Assembly (NCBI GenBank): GCA_943787375.1
Contig: CALSME010000007.1
Location: 1 to 64,000, forward strand
Reading direction: 5' to 3'
Source of the DNA: an uncultured Polaribacter sp.
GTDB taxonomy: Bacteria; Bacteroidota; Bacteroidia; Flavobacteriales; Flavobacteriaceae
Length of the DNA stretch: 64,000 nucleotides
The position numbers and the translations under genes were made by a program. Every line of letters starts with the position of its first letter. The first letter of the stretch is position 1. Positions 43,850 to 52,847 of this stretch are shown piece by piece. The notes under the pieces were generated by a model, which searched no databases, was not told where the DNA came from, and saw only the letters and a list, made by a program, of their open reading frames with translations.

Positions 43850-43906
43850 CCACTTATTCCAAAAATAAGTCCATTTATTCTCCATACCGCCCACTTGTTT
43901 ATTTGT
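43850..43906 (+). promoter_or_regulatory. Three-box promoter G (outside the LytTR island)
   Basis: Boxes start at 43851 (CACTTATT), 43872 (CATTTATT) and 43892 (CACTTGTT), spaced 21 and 20 bp, ending TATTTG. It lies 67 nt before the lipoprotein gene at 43973 and some 18 kb from the LytTR genes, showing that the element is not just a local duplication. Confidence 0.75.
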
Positions 43907-43972
43907 ATGAAAATCATCCAATAAGTTGATGTAGGTTTATGAAAAATTTAATCATTAATCACAAACAAAAAA

Positions 43973-44626
43973 ATGAAGTATTTATTAAAAATTAGTTGCT
44001 TATTGTTTTTTGGTTTTATTGTTTCTTGCGACAATAAAAAAAATATAGTTGACCCCTCTGTTAAATATATGGAGATTATAACTTTAGATTTTGATAAAAG
44101 CAATGAGTTTTATGAGAGTGTTTATGAAAATATTGACCTAAAATTATTTGATTTAAACAAAGAATCCGCAATAGTTGTTGTAAATAGTTGGTCGCCTTAC
44201 AAATTAATTGCTGTACCTTTCAAAAATTTAACTAATAAATATTACTGTTTTTATTCAAATCATTCTCTTTCAAAGCCTTTTTTAGTTGAGGGGACAAATA
44301 AAAATGTTGTAATAACAAATACAAAGGGTTTAAAAATTGGAAGCATTTCTAATAATTTAGATAAATCGGTATTAAATGATGATGGTTTTTTGCAAATCAT
44401 TCAAGATACACAATCTAACCTTCAAAGAGGTATTTGTGATTGTCATCAAGTTGATTCTTGTGAGTTCCATCAATACGATAGGGATACAAATTGTGGTATT
44501 TATGATTTCGAGGAGTGTATGAGATGTGCGGAAGATATTTGCGACCAAGATACAAAATGTAGATATGGCAGAACTTGGACGGGTCCGCTTTATGTAATTT
44601 CGGTTGCAGTTCATTGTGCATTTTAA
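43973..44626 (+). CDS. Lipoprotein with cysteine-rich C-terminus
   Basis: 217 residues with a lipobox (LFFGFIVSC, cysteine 19). Residues 30-150 look beta-rich without a recognised domain. The last 65 residues hold nine cysteines (in CDCHQVDSCEF, NCG, ECMRC, DICDQDTKC and HCAF), enough for a disulfide-bonded or metal-binding module. It is led by three-box promoter G and followed by two small membrane proteins. Not a known family to me. Confidence 0.75.
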   Translation: MKYLLKISCLLFFGFIVSCDNKKNIVDPSVKYMEIITLDFDKSNEFYESVYENIDLKLFDLNKESAIVVVNSWSPYKLIAVPFKNLTNKYYCFYSNHSLSKPFLVEGTNKNVVITNTKGLKIGSISNNLDKSVLNDDGFLQIIQDTQSNLQRGICDCHQVDSCEFHQYDRDTNCGIYDFEECMRCAEDICDQDTKCRYGRTWTGPLYVISVAVHCAF

Positions 44627-44633
44627 TTAAATA

Positions 44634-44825
44634 ATGGTATATATGAAAAATAAGGTTTTAATCTATTGGTTTATTTTACAAGTCATTTTTATTTTTATTA
44701 CAACTGGATTTTTAGTTAATGGAAAATCTGATTTAGCTGGTAATTTATTTGTTATATTCATTGTTCAGTCACTCATATTTATATGTTTTCTACTTTATAA
44801 GAAAAGAAAATGGTTCTTTAAATAA
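44634..44825 (+). CDS. Small two-helix membrane protein
   Basis: 63 residues, ATG at 44634 (a second ATG at 44643 is possible). Two membrane segments (about 8-26 and 36-54) and a basic end KKRKWFFK. It lies 7 bp after the Cys-rich lipoprotein, so it is likely co-expressed. Function unknown. Confidence 0.6.
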   Translation: MVYMKNKVLIYWFILQVIFIFITTGFLVNGKSDLAGNLFVIFIVQSLIFICFLLYKKRKWFFK

Positions 44826-44862
44826 GAGTATTAAAAACTATGTTTCGTAAGAAGTAAGGAGG

Positions 44863-44912
44863 TCTTCCAATGCGTAGCATGGAAGATACTACGGAGTCGT
44901 CCATTGCTACGC
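44863..44912. repeat. Palindromic element with two alternative hairpins
   Basis: GCGTAGCATGGA at 44872-44883 pairs with TCCATTGCTACGC at 44900-44912 (one bulge). Alternatively TCTTCCA at 44863-44869 pairs with TGGAAGA at 44880-44886. The two folds exclude each other. The GC content stands out from the AT-rich surroundings, suggesting an inserted repetitive palindrome. A frame running through it is probably not translated. Confidence 0.6.
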
Positions 44913-44947
44913 TTGATAATTTCATTTTAAAATGGTTTTTTAAATTA

Positions 44948-45106
44948 ATGAGTAATAAAGTAATTTTTATCCCGTTAATAATCTACCTTTTTTTAGATGT
45001 TTTAGAACTATATACAAAAGAAAGTTACTTGTGTGGAAAAATAGTTTTATTTGTAGTAATAATTGTTTTAGGCATTTATTTTAAAATTTTTTATAAGAAG
45101 AAATGA
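44948..45106 (+). CDS. Very small membrane protein
   Basis: 52 residues from the ATG at 44948; an upstream in-frame ATG at 44870 lies inside the palindromic element and is not favoured. Two hydrophobic segments (about 5-17 and 31-46) and a basic end. It resembles the neighbour at 44634 in size and layout. Low confidence as a gene. Confidence 0.45.
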   Translation: MSNKVIFIPLIIYLFLDVLELYTKESYLCGKIVLFVVIIVLGIYFKIFYKKK

Positions 45107-45294
45107 GCATTCTATTTTACAAGTAAAATTGCTTATCATATTGGGTTTTCCATCTATTTGGTGGATGCCCAAAATGTTTTTGCTAAATTAGTTCTATTTT
45201 AGAAACGATTTTAAATCATTATGGATTCATATAAATATCTCCAATTATTTCTTGAGTTATATTCAAATACGCGCTGTTAAGAATACCTGTTATG

Positions 45295-45332
45295 CAAAAA
45301 CTCTTACAATGAATTGTGAGGTTTTTTTTGTC
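45295..45332. terminator. Terminator, right copy of a duplicated element
   Basis: ACTCTTACAATGAATTGTGA followed by GG and a T-run repeats the ahcY terminator at 43671-43707 with small changes. It now ends the accessory island 43.7-45.3 kb. Confidence 0.8.
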
Positions 45333-45405
45333 TTTTTTGCTGCTTATCCGTCGCCTTTAAAAAATGACTCAATTTTCACTATCTTTCCTAAAAAAAGCAC
45401 TTGGC

Positions 45406-45876
45406 ATGCAAAAACGAAAGATAATCGTTCTAGAAAATAGTTTGAAACGCTTAGAAAGTTACCTTCCAAATCTAGAACAGCAAAATCCAAAAATTTCAAA
45501 AGCAAATGTTGCTTGGCAGTTAGATCATAGTTTAAAAGTGTTCAATGGAGTTGCAACTGTCTTGGAAGAATCAGACCCAAAAATGTATGTAAATAATTTC
45601 AGCCTCATGGGAAAGATACTCCTGCGAATAAATTTTATTCCAAGAGGAAAAGCAAAAGTACCTAAATACCTGACCTCTCCAGAAACGATCTCAAAAGAAA
45701 GCCTTTTAGCACAACTAACAGTTGCAAAAGCGCATATTCTTGCAACTGAAAAGTTAGATAAGAACGCTTTTTTTAAACACCCATTATTTGGGAATGTAAA
45801 TAAAACCAGAGCATTGCGTTTCCTAAAGGTACATACCCACCATCATTTGAAAATTATAAAGCAGATTTTAAAATAG
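45406..45876 (+). CDS. DUF1569-family (DinB-like) protein
   Basis: 156 residues from the ATG at 45406. The upstream ATG at 45364 is less likely since a promoter-like TATCTTTC lies after it. Histidines in AWQLDHSLKVF and VHTHHHLKI are placed like the metal ligands of DinB/DUF1569 four-helix bundles. Function unknown; a metal-dependent thiol transferase-like role is possible from the fold. It converges with yifB. Confidence 0.8.
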   Translation: MQKRKIIVLENSLKRLESYLPNLEQQNPKISKANVAWQLDHSLKVFNGVATVLEESDPKMYVNNFSLMGKILLRINFIPRGKAKVPKYLTSPETISKESLLAQLTVAKAHILATEKLDKNAFFKHPLFGNVNKTRALRFLKVHTHHHLKIIKQILK

Positions 45877-45880
45877 AATA

Positions 45881-47416
45881 TTACCCCAACCAACCCTCAC
45901 GATCTAAACTTCTGTATTGAATGGCTTCTGCGATATGATCGAGCGAAATATCGGTTTCATTTGCCAAATCGCAAATAGTCCTCGAAACTTTTAAAATCCG
46001 GTCATAGGCTCTGGCAGAAAGATTGAGTTTTTCCATGGCCGTTTTTAATAAGGTCAAACTTTCTTCGGATAATTTACAGTAGGTACGAATTTGTTTGACG
46101 CCCATCTGTGCATTGTAATGCACGTTTTTAGATTCCGCAAATCGTTTAGATTGAATTTCTCTTGCAGCGGTAACTCGTTTTCTAATGGCAACTGAAGATT
46201 CTCCCTTTCGTTCTTCGGATAGTTTTTCAAAGGGCACTGGCGTTACTTCTATATGAATGTCTATTCGATCTAAAAGTGGTCCAGAAATTTTACTCAAATA
46301 TCGTTGCATTTCTTGTGGCGATGAGGTCATTGGTGAATTTGGGTCGTTAAAATAACCACTCGGACTCGGGTTCATACTGGCCACCAACATAAAGCTGCAG
46401 GGGTAGGTAACCGTGAATTTCGCTCTTGAAATGGTAACATCTCTGTCTTCCAAAGGTTGGCGCATCACTTCTAAAACTTCTCTTTTAAACTCGGGCAATT
46501 CATCTAAAAATAAGACCCCATTATGCGAAAGTGATATTTCTCCAGGTCTCGGATATTGCCCTCCACCAACGAGTGCTACATTGGATATGGTATGGTGTGG
46601 ACTTCGAAAGGGTCGTTGATACAATAAGCCCTCGTTTTTTGTATTTCCAATCACCGAATGAATTTTTGTGGTTTCTAAGGCTTCGTCTAAGGTCATGGGA
46701 GGTAGGATGGAAGGCAATCGTTTTGCCAACATGGTTTTTCCAGATCCTGGAGGGCCAATGAGGATAATATTATGACCTCCAGCAGCGGCAATTTCCATAC
46801 ATCGTTTAATAGATTCTTGCCCCTTTACATCTGAAAAATCAAACTCAGGAAAATCAATGTTTTTATAAAATTCGGCTCGGGTATCTACTAGCGTAGGTTC
46901 AATTTTTTTGGCACCATTAAAATGATCAATGACCTCCATGATATGGTGCACCCCTAAAATAGTTATATCATCTACAATCGCAGCTTCTTTGGCATTTTCT
47001 TTGGGTACAATAAAGTATTTAAATCCTTCTTCTTTGGCTTTAATGGCCATGGGCAAAACACCTTTTATAGGTTGTAAGCTTCCATCTAAAGAAAGCTCAC
47101 CCATGATGATGTAGTCATTTATAGTGTCTGATTTTATTTGATGGGAAGCAGCCAAAATTCCAACTGCGAGTGTTAAATCATAAGAAGCACCTTCTTTTCG
47201 AATATCGGCAGGCGCCATATTGATAATGATCTTTTTACCAGGAAGTTTGTAGCTATTATTGTTGAGTGCAGCCGAAATTCGAAAGGAGCTTTCTCGCACC
47301 GCATTGTCTGGCAAGCCTACCAAATGATACCCAATGCCTTTATCAATGTTTACTTCAACAGTAATTTTGGTAGCTTCAATGCCGAAAACAGCCGAGCCGT
47401 AGACTTTTACGAGCAT
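45881..47416 (-). CDS. YifB/ComM-family Mg-chelatase-like AAA ATPase
   Basis: 511 residues. An N-terminal Lon-like S5 domain ([20 protein letters not shown]) precedes the AAA core with Walker [17 protein letters not shown] and Walker [12 protein letters not shown]. The C-terminal [18 protein letters not shown] is the Mg-chelatase lid. ComM homologues are helicases promoting branch migration during natural transformation. Length is full. Confidence 0.93.
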   Translation of the reverse strand: MLVKVYGSAVFGIEATKITVEVNIDKGIGYHLVGLPDNAVRESSFRISAALNNNSYKLPGKKIIINMAPADIRKEGASYDLTLAVGILAASHQIKSDTINDYIIMGELSLDGSLQPIKGVLPMAIKAKEEGFKYFIVPKENAKEAAIVDDITILGVHHIMEVIDHFNGAKKIEPTLVDTRAEFYKNIDFPEFDFSDVKGQESIKRCMEIAAAGGHNIILIGPPGSGKTMLAKRLPSILPPMTLDEALETTKIHSVIGNTKNEGLLYQRPFRSPHHTISNVALVGGGQYPRPGEISLSHNGVLFLDELPEFKREVLEVMRQPLEDRDVTISRAKFTVTYPCSFMLVASMNPSPSGYFNDPNSPMTSSPQEMQRYLSKISGPLLDRIDIHIEVTPVPFEKLSEERKGESSVAIRKRVTAAREIQSKRFAESKNVHYNAQMGVKQIRTYCKLSEESLTLLKTAMEKLNLSARAYDRILKVSRTICDLANETDISLDHIAEAIQYRSLDREGWLG

Positions 47417-47524
47417 ATTTTTTCTATAAAGGTACTAAAAAATAAACATATGTCTATTTATTAGTACCTAGAAAAATTTTAACCAATTCATGGAATCGGG
47501 TGTTTGTTTATTGTGAATGCCTCT

Positions 47525-50104
47525 TTAAGCAGAATTTCTACTCGCATTGATATTTCCAAACAAAGATCGCGTAACCATTTTTTCGAAAACAGCAAGTTCT
47601 TCGGTGTTTCCCGATTCTTTTTGTAGTTCTTGAATTTTCTTTAAGGCATATTGCTGAATGGTTAAAAGGGGTAATACAATATGTTCTCTTACAGCTATGG
47701 ACGCTTTTCCTTCTGGAAAATTCTCCATCAATTCAGTTTGTCCAGACAGTTTTAAAAGTAGGCGTTTTGTGGTGTTGTATTCTTCAAAAATCAGTTTCCA
47801 AAAGTTACCATACACTGGGTCTTCTGCCATGTAGGCGGTCAATCCGAAAAATGATTTTGTCAAACTCATCATACTGTTTTCGAGCAAGGTTTTAAAGAAA
47901 TCGGAGGCGTTGTAAAATTCGATCACTTCATCAAACCGATCGGCATCCTCGTACTTTTTCAATGCAGTTCCAACACCATAAAATCCTGGAACGTTCTGTT
48001 TCAATTGACTCCAACTTCCTACAAAAGGAATGGCTCTTAGTGCAGAGAAATCTAAAGTAGCAGACGAAGATCGCTTACTAGGTCTGCTTCCGATATTGGT
48101 TTTTGCATAGTATTTAAGCGTACTCATTTCTTCTAAATAGGGTAAAAATTGCGGATGATTTTTAAAATCTACATAGGCTTTATAACTTGTAGCAGCCAAA
48201 TCATCGATAATAGTTCTATGTGCATCGTTCAATTGATCTTTGGTAAACACCTCGTTTTTAATTCCAGAACTCAATAATTGTTCTAGGTTGTATTGCGAAG
48301 AGTTTAAGGTTCCAAAATTAGAACTAATGGTTTGTCCTTGTACGGTTAATTGAATTTCTTTGTCTTCAATCGTAGGGCCTAAAGAAGCATAAAACTGATG
48401 TGTTTTTCCACCTCCACGAGCAGGTGGTCCACCACGCCCGTCAAAGAAAATAACTTCAATTCCAAATTCACGCGAAATTTTTGTCAAGGCCTCTTTGGCT
48501 TTAAAGATTCCCCAATTTGCCATTAAGTAACCCCCATCTTTTGTTCCGTCAGAAAAACCTAACATAATGGTTTGTTTGTTTTTACGTTGTGCTACATGAG
48601 CTCTGTAAGTCTGATTTGTGTAAATGGTACGCATCACTTCCTCGGCATTCTGTAAATCTTCTACGGTTTCAAAAAGCGGGATGACGTCTACGGGTAGGCA
48701 ATCTTCAAAATCACATAAATTAAGCATCGCAAAGGCTTGCATTACATGCAAAGCTGATTGATTGTTGCTAATGATATATCGGTTGGCCCCGCGTTCACCA
48801 TTTCGAGCTTGGATGGTTTTTAGGGCATACATCGATTCGATGGTTTTTACAGACATCTCCTCGGTTAATACAGTTGGATCTACCTTTCCTTTGACAGTGG
48901 CTAAAAATGCAATCTGTTCTTTTTCGGAAAGGGTGAAGTAATCTTCTGGGAATGTGCTGTCTCCACTTGCCAAAAGATCTTTGACAAGCTGCGTAAATGC
49001 ATCGTGATGTACGCGACTGTCTTGTCGAATATCGAGTGTTGCAAAGTGAAAACCAAAAATACGGATTTTATTAATTACATCGTTTAGCTCATCAAGAAAC
49101 AACGATTGATGTTTGTTGATGACAATCTCTTTGGCTGTTTCTAATTCGTCTAAGAGTATTTTTTGAGAAAAGTTTACGTTGGCATAACTACGAACCACAT
49201 GTTTGTAGAGTCTTTTTTCGAGACGTACTAGAATTTCTTGTACACCACTGAATGTAAAACGCCTTTTTAAACGTTTGATATCTCTGTAATAGTTTCTGAG
49301 GATAGATTGACGTAATCGTTCTGCAACATCTAAAGTTATTTGGGTAGTTACAAAGGGGTTTCCATCGCGATCACCTCCTGGCCAAAAACCAAGGTCAATA
49401 ATTTGATTGTCCACTTTTTCACCATCAAAAATATTGGTTTCAATATAATTGTGAATCTTACTTACCGAGTGGTAAAAAACATTTTCTAAATACCAAATAA
49501 GGCTTACCGCTTCATCGTAAGGAGTTGGTTTTTGTTTTTTAAAGAAAGGTGTTTTTCCCAACTGAGACAACAGGTCTTTAATTAACAATAAGTCGTTATT
49601 CTGTATTGCATTGTCGAGATCTGTGATGATTCCTAAAACCTCTCCAGGATAAAATTGTGTAGGGTGGGCCGTTAAAACGATCCGTACTTTAAAGTCTTCT
49701 AAATGTTTTTGAAGGGCTTCTTTTTTGTCTTTTGAAAACGCAATTTCTTTCGAATTTCGGAGGGTTCCAATACCATCCATGTTGTTTACGATTGGAAATG
49801 AAGCATCTTCAATAGCATCAAACAAAACTACCTGACGTTCAATATATTGAATAAATTGAAACAGCAAATCCTTTTTTTGGCTTTCGGAGGGGTTTTCTTG
49901 GTACTTATCAAAGAAAGTTTCTACAATCTCTGTTGGATTATTTCCTGCTGCAAAGCCATTTTCACAAACACTATGAAACAAAGGCAATAGTTGGCCTGTA
50001 TTGCTAATGGTGTCAAAAGGAAGTGTCATGAAAATACTGTTGTAAATTTGGTATTTAGACAACACGTTTTCGTTAAAGCGCGCTAATTTTGGAAGTGCAG
50101 ACAT
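47525..50104 (-). CDS. ppc: Phosphoenolpyruvate carboxylase
   Basis: 859 residues. The catalytic histidine lies in VLTAHPTQFYPGEVL. Other signatures are GGDRDGNPFV, GFSDGTKDGGY and FFDGRGGPPARGGGKTH. The C-terminal GNINASRNSA is the usual end, N-A-G-(L/M)R(N)TG in bacteria being replaced here by a variant. It replenishes oxaloacetate. Isolated gene on the minus strand. Confidence 0.95.
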   Translation of the reverse strand: MSALPKLARFNENVLSKYQIYNSIFMTLPFDTISNTGQLLPLFHSVCENGFAAGNNPTEIVETFFDKYQENPSESQKKDLLFQFIQYIERQVVLFDAIEDASFPIVNNMDGIGTLRNSKEIAFSKDKKEALQKHLEDFKVRIVLTAHPTQFYPGEVLGIITDLDNAIQNNDLLLIKDLLSQLGKTPFFKKQKPTPYDEAVSLIWYLENVFYHSVSKIHNYIETNIFDGEKVDNQIIDLGFWPGGDRDGNPFVTTQITLDVAERLRQSILRNYYRDIKRLKRRFTFSGVQEILVRLEKRLYKHVVRSYANVNFSQKILLDELETAKEIVINKHQSLFLDELNDVINKIRIFGFHFATLDIRQDSRVHHDAFTQLVKDLLASGDSTFPEDYFTLSEKEQIAFLATVKGKVDPTVLTEEMSVKTIESMYALKTIQARNGERGANRYIISNNQSALHVMQAFAMLNLCDFEDCLPVDVIPLFETVEDLQNAEEVMRTIYTNQTYRAHVAQRKNKQTIMLGFSDGTKDGGYLMANWGIFKAKEALTKISREFGIEVIFFDGRGGPPARGGGKTHQFYASLGPTIEDKEIQLTVQGQTISSNFGTLNSSQYNLEQLLSSGIKNEVFTKDQLNDAHRTIIDDLAATSYKAYVDFKNHPQFLPYLEEMSTLKYYAKTNIGSRPSKRSSSATLDFSALRAIPFVGSWSQLKQNVPGFYGVGTALKKYEDADRFDEVIEFYNASDFFKTLLENSMMSLTKSFFGLTAYMAEDPVYGNFWKLIFEEYNTTKRLLLKLSGQTELMENFPEGKASIAVREHIVLPLLTIQQYALKKIQELQKESGNTEELAVFEKMVTRSLFGNINASRNSA

Positions 50105-50315
50105 TTTTATGAATTTTAAGATTGGAAATTACAAAAAATGAAAATTATAAAGCTTGTTTTTTTGGTAATAATCGGACGATTATTTGTTGAAATGATAGAA
50201 ATTTAGGCCGATTTTAGAGAAAATCGAAATTTAGAATAGGATGAAATCACTTAAAAAATAGCTGATTTTATATTTTATAATTTACAGAAACTTAATGAAA
50301 GGCGGGCTGGCGTTC

Positions 50316-50798
50316 TCATAATTTCTTTATTGAGTTGACGGTTTTTGCGTCTAAATTCTTTTTTTCTTTTTGTAAGAAATAAGGTTGAATTCTGTTCTTT
50401 TTTCGATGAAGATTCCATTGGGAAGGGTCGTTTCTGTAATTAATTTCCCGGGCCAATTTATTATTTTGATAACGTACTAGATCATCTAATTTATAAATCT
50501 CAGGTTTCTTCTTCATTCCTTTAAATTCAAAAACACTTCTTCTGTTTCCGCCAAAACCTCCAAAGACTCCTCCTACACTGTTAAAATCTAAATCGGGCAG
50601 GTAAACTTGAAAAAATTCAAAAGATAAAAAACCAAGCTTCTTTTTCAAGGAAACTGCGCTATGTAAATCATCATTGTACGAAGGATTAAATGTATAAATA
50701 CTTTGCGGATTTTTTTCAAGCATTTTGCTTTCTTGTTGTGCATAGCATCCAATACTGGCTCCTAAAGAAAGTATAATAAGTAAGGTTCGTGTTTTCAT
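50316..50798 (-). CDS. Secreted protein of unknown function
   Basis: 160 residues with a signal peptide (LGASIGCYAQ). The mature part is basic, with a GGVFGGFGGNRR glycine-rich turn and repeated K/N-rich segments. No domain recognised. It lies 53 bp downstream of the dsbD-like gene on the same strand and may be co-transcribed. The gap 50105-50315 to ppc shows nothing notable. Confidence 0.65.
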   Translation of the reverse strand: MKTRTLLIILSLGASIGCYAQQESKMLEKNPQSIYTFNPSYNDDLHSAVSLKKKLGFLSFEFFQVYLPDLDFNSVGGVFGGFGGNRRSVFEFKGMKKKPEIYKLDDLVRYQNNKLAREINYRNDPSQWNLHRKKNRIQPYFLQKEKKNLDAKTVNSIKKL

Positions 50799-50851
50799 AA
50801 AAAAAATAGTATGACTCTCCTTCTACCAATCAAAGAGAGTACTAATATAAG

Positions 50852-52816
50852 TTATTTTTTAAAATTATTAATCCCTTTTTGCAACCAATTTAAATAAGTG
50901 TCTTTGTCAGTATATTGTTGAGGAGTGTTTAAAATTTCTAAATTGGCGTTCATTAAAATGTAATAAGGTTGCGATGCATTTTTAAAATTTACAATCTGAA
51001 AGGTAGACCACTTGTCTCCATAGGTTTTAATTTTTTTGACATTGCCATTTGCTTTTAAATACTCAAACTGTTGGTCTATTGGTAATTCTTTCTCATAATC
51101 ATCAACGTACAAGGAAATTAAAATATATTCTTCTTTTAATAGAGTGTAAATATCGTTTTGACTCCAAACGTTTTCTTCCATTTTTCGGCAATTTACACAG
51201 GCCCAACCTGTAAAATCTAACAAAATTGGTTTGTTTGCTTCTTTTGCGGCGGCAAGTCCTTCTTCAAAATCTTTGTAACAATCCAACCCCAGTGGGCAAT
51301 CGGATTCTTGTTCGTAAATACTGTAAAATTGTGGTGGTGGAAAACCACTTAATAAGTTCAATTCCCAAGTAGGTGTTTTGAGAACTCCTGGAATTAGGTA
51401 GACTACAAATGCACCTACTAAAACCCCAAACGAAATGCGAGAAAATGAAAGTTTTTTAACAGGTGAATCGTGTGGGAATTTAATTTTTGCAAACAGGTAT
51501 AATGTGAGTCCTATAAAGATAACAATCCAAATACCAATAAATACTTCTCGTTTAAAAATCCCCCAATGTCCTACTAAATCAGAGTTTGATAAGAATTTAA
51601 AGGCAAAAGCCAATTCTAAAAAACCTAAAATAACTTTGGTAGTATTTAACCATCCGCCAGATTTTGGTAATGAGTTTAACCAACTTGGAAATAGGGCAAA
51701 CAAGGCAAAGGGTAGGGCTAATGCAAAGCCAAAGCCACTCATTCCTGCGGTCAGTTGATTTGCAGTTTCTCCAGTTGCAGTAATAGATCCTGCGAGTAAA
51801 GAGCCTAAAATAGGACCCGTACATGAAAAGGAAATAATGGCTAAGGTTAAGGCCATAAAAAAGATTCCTGAAATTCCACCAACATTGGATGCAGCGTCCA
51901 TTTTATTTCCCCAAGAACTCGGTAAGGTAATTTCATAATACCCAAAAAAAGAACCTGAGAAAAAAACCAAAATCACAAAAAAGAAAATATTGAGCCAGAC
52001 GTTTGTTGAAATTGTGTTCAATACATTCGGGTCCAAGCCATCAATTAAATGAAAAGGAACACTCAATAATCCGTAGGTTAATACAATAAAAAGACCATAT
52101 AAAATGGCATTTGCAATCCCTTTGCTTTTTGATTGTGACTGTTTTGTGAAAAAGGAAACGGTTAATGGAATCATTGGAAAAACACAGGGTGTTAGTAGTG
52201 CTAACAGCCCTCCAGCAAAACCAAGAAAGAAAATATTGAACAAACTACTATCTCCAGAATCGTTTGTTGTGTCTTTTAATAAGGAGGTGTTTTTTAGATC
52301 CAGTTTTAATTTACTGGATAGTAATTTGCTTTTTTCATCCAAAACAACCACTTGTTTTTTAACGGCGGAACCATTTAAAGAAAAAATATAGTTGTCTTCA
52401 AATTGGATACAGGAAGTTTTACAAACTTGCCCAAATAAATTTAATTGTACTTGTGTAATTTCTTTATCAGTAAGTTGAATTCTTTGCGTTACAATTGCAC
52501 TCTTTTTAAAAATAATTTCGTCTTTCCCCCAGGTTTCAGAATATTTTTTATGGGTTTTTCCTTCTGTAGCCTTTCCAACCAGTTGAAATCCAGTTGCTCC
52601 TTCTGGAATGGTAATTTCCATTGGTAAAGAGGCATCTTCTGGGTTGTATTGTGAATACACATACCAGTTTTCTAAAATACTTCCTGTAAACGTTAAGTCA
52701 TATTCGGTGTCAGATATTTTTTCTACAGATGTTTCCCAAACAACAGGATTGGCTTCGGTTTGCGCATTTGTAGATGCAGAAAGAAAGAAAATTAATAAAA
52801 ATAATAAGTGCTTCAT
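50852..52816 (-). CDS. dsbD: DsbD-type thiol:disulfide interchange protein
   Basis: 654 residues. After the signal peptide an N-terminal immunoglobulin-like domain carries CKTSC (near 132). The eight-helix membrane core has LTPCVFPMIPLTVSFFTKQ and FSCTGPILGSLLAGS with the paired cysteines. A C-terminal thioredoxin domain has GWACVNCRKMEENVW. It passes reducing power to the periplasm, here a likely source for cytochrome c maturation. Confidence 0.92.
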   Translation of the reverse strand: MKHLLFLLIFFLSASTNAQTEANPVVWETSVEKISDTEYDLTFTGSILENWYVYSQYNPEDASLPMEITIPEGATGFQLVGKATEGKTHKKYSETWGKDEIIFKKSAIVTQRIQLTDKEITQVQLNLFGQVCKTSCIQFEDNYIFSLNGSAVKKQVVVLDEKSKLLSSKLKLDLKNTSLLKDTTNDSGDSSLFNIFFLGFAGGLLALLTPCVFPMIPLTVSFFTKQSQSKSKGIANAILYGLFIVLTYGLLSVPFHLIDGLDPNVLNTISTNVWLNIFFFVILVFFSGSFFGYYEITLPSSWGNKMDAASNVGGISGIFFMALTLAIISFSCTGPILGSLLAGSITATGETANQLTAGMSGFGFALALPFALFALFPSWLNSLPKSGGWLNTTKVILGFLELAFAFKFLSNSDLVGHWGIFKREVFIGIWIVIFIGLTLYLFAKIKFPHDSPVKKLSFSRISFGVLVGAFVVYLIPGVLKTPTWELNLLSGFPPPQFYSIYEQESDCPLGLDCYKDFEEGLAAAKEANKPILLDFTGWACVNCRKMEENVWSQNDIYTLLKEEYILISLYVDDYEKELPIDQQFEYLKANGNVKKIKTYGDKWSTFQIVNFKNASQPYYILMNANLEILNTPQQYTDKDTYLNWLQKGINNFKK

Positions 52817-52847
52817 GTTTTCTTTATTTTTTTAAAAATACAATTTT

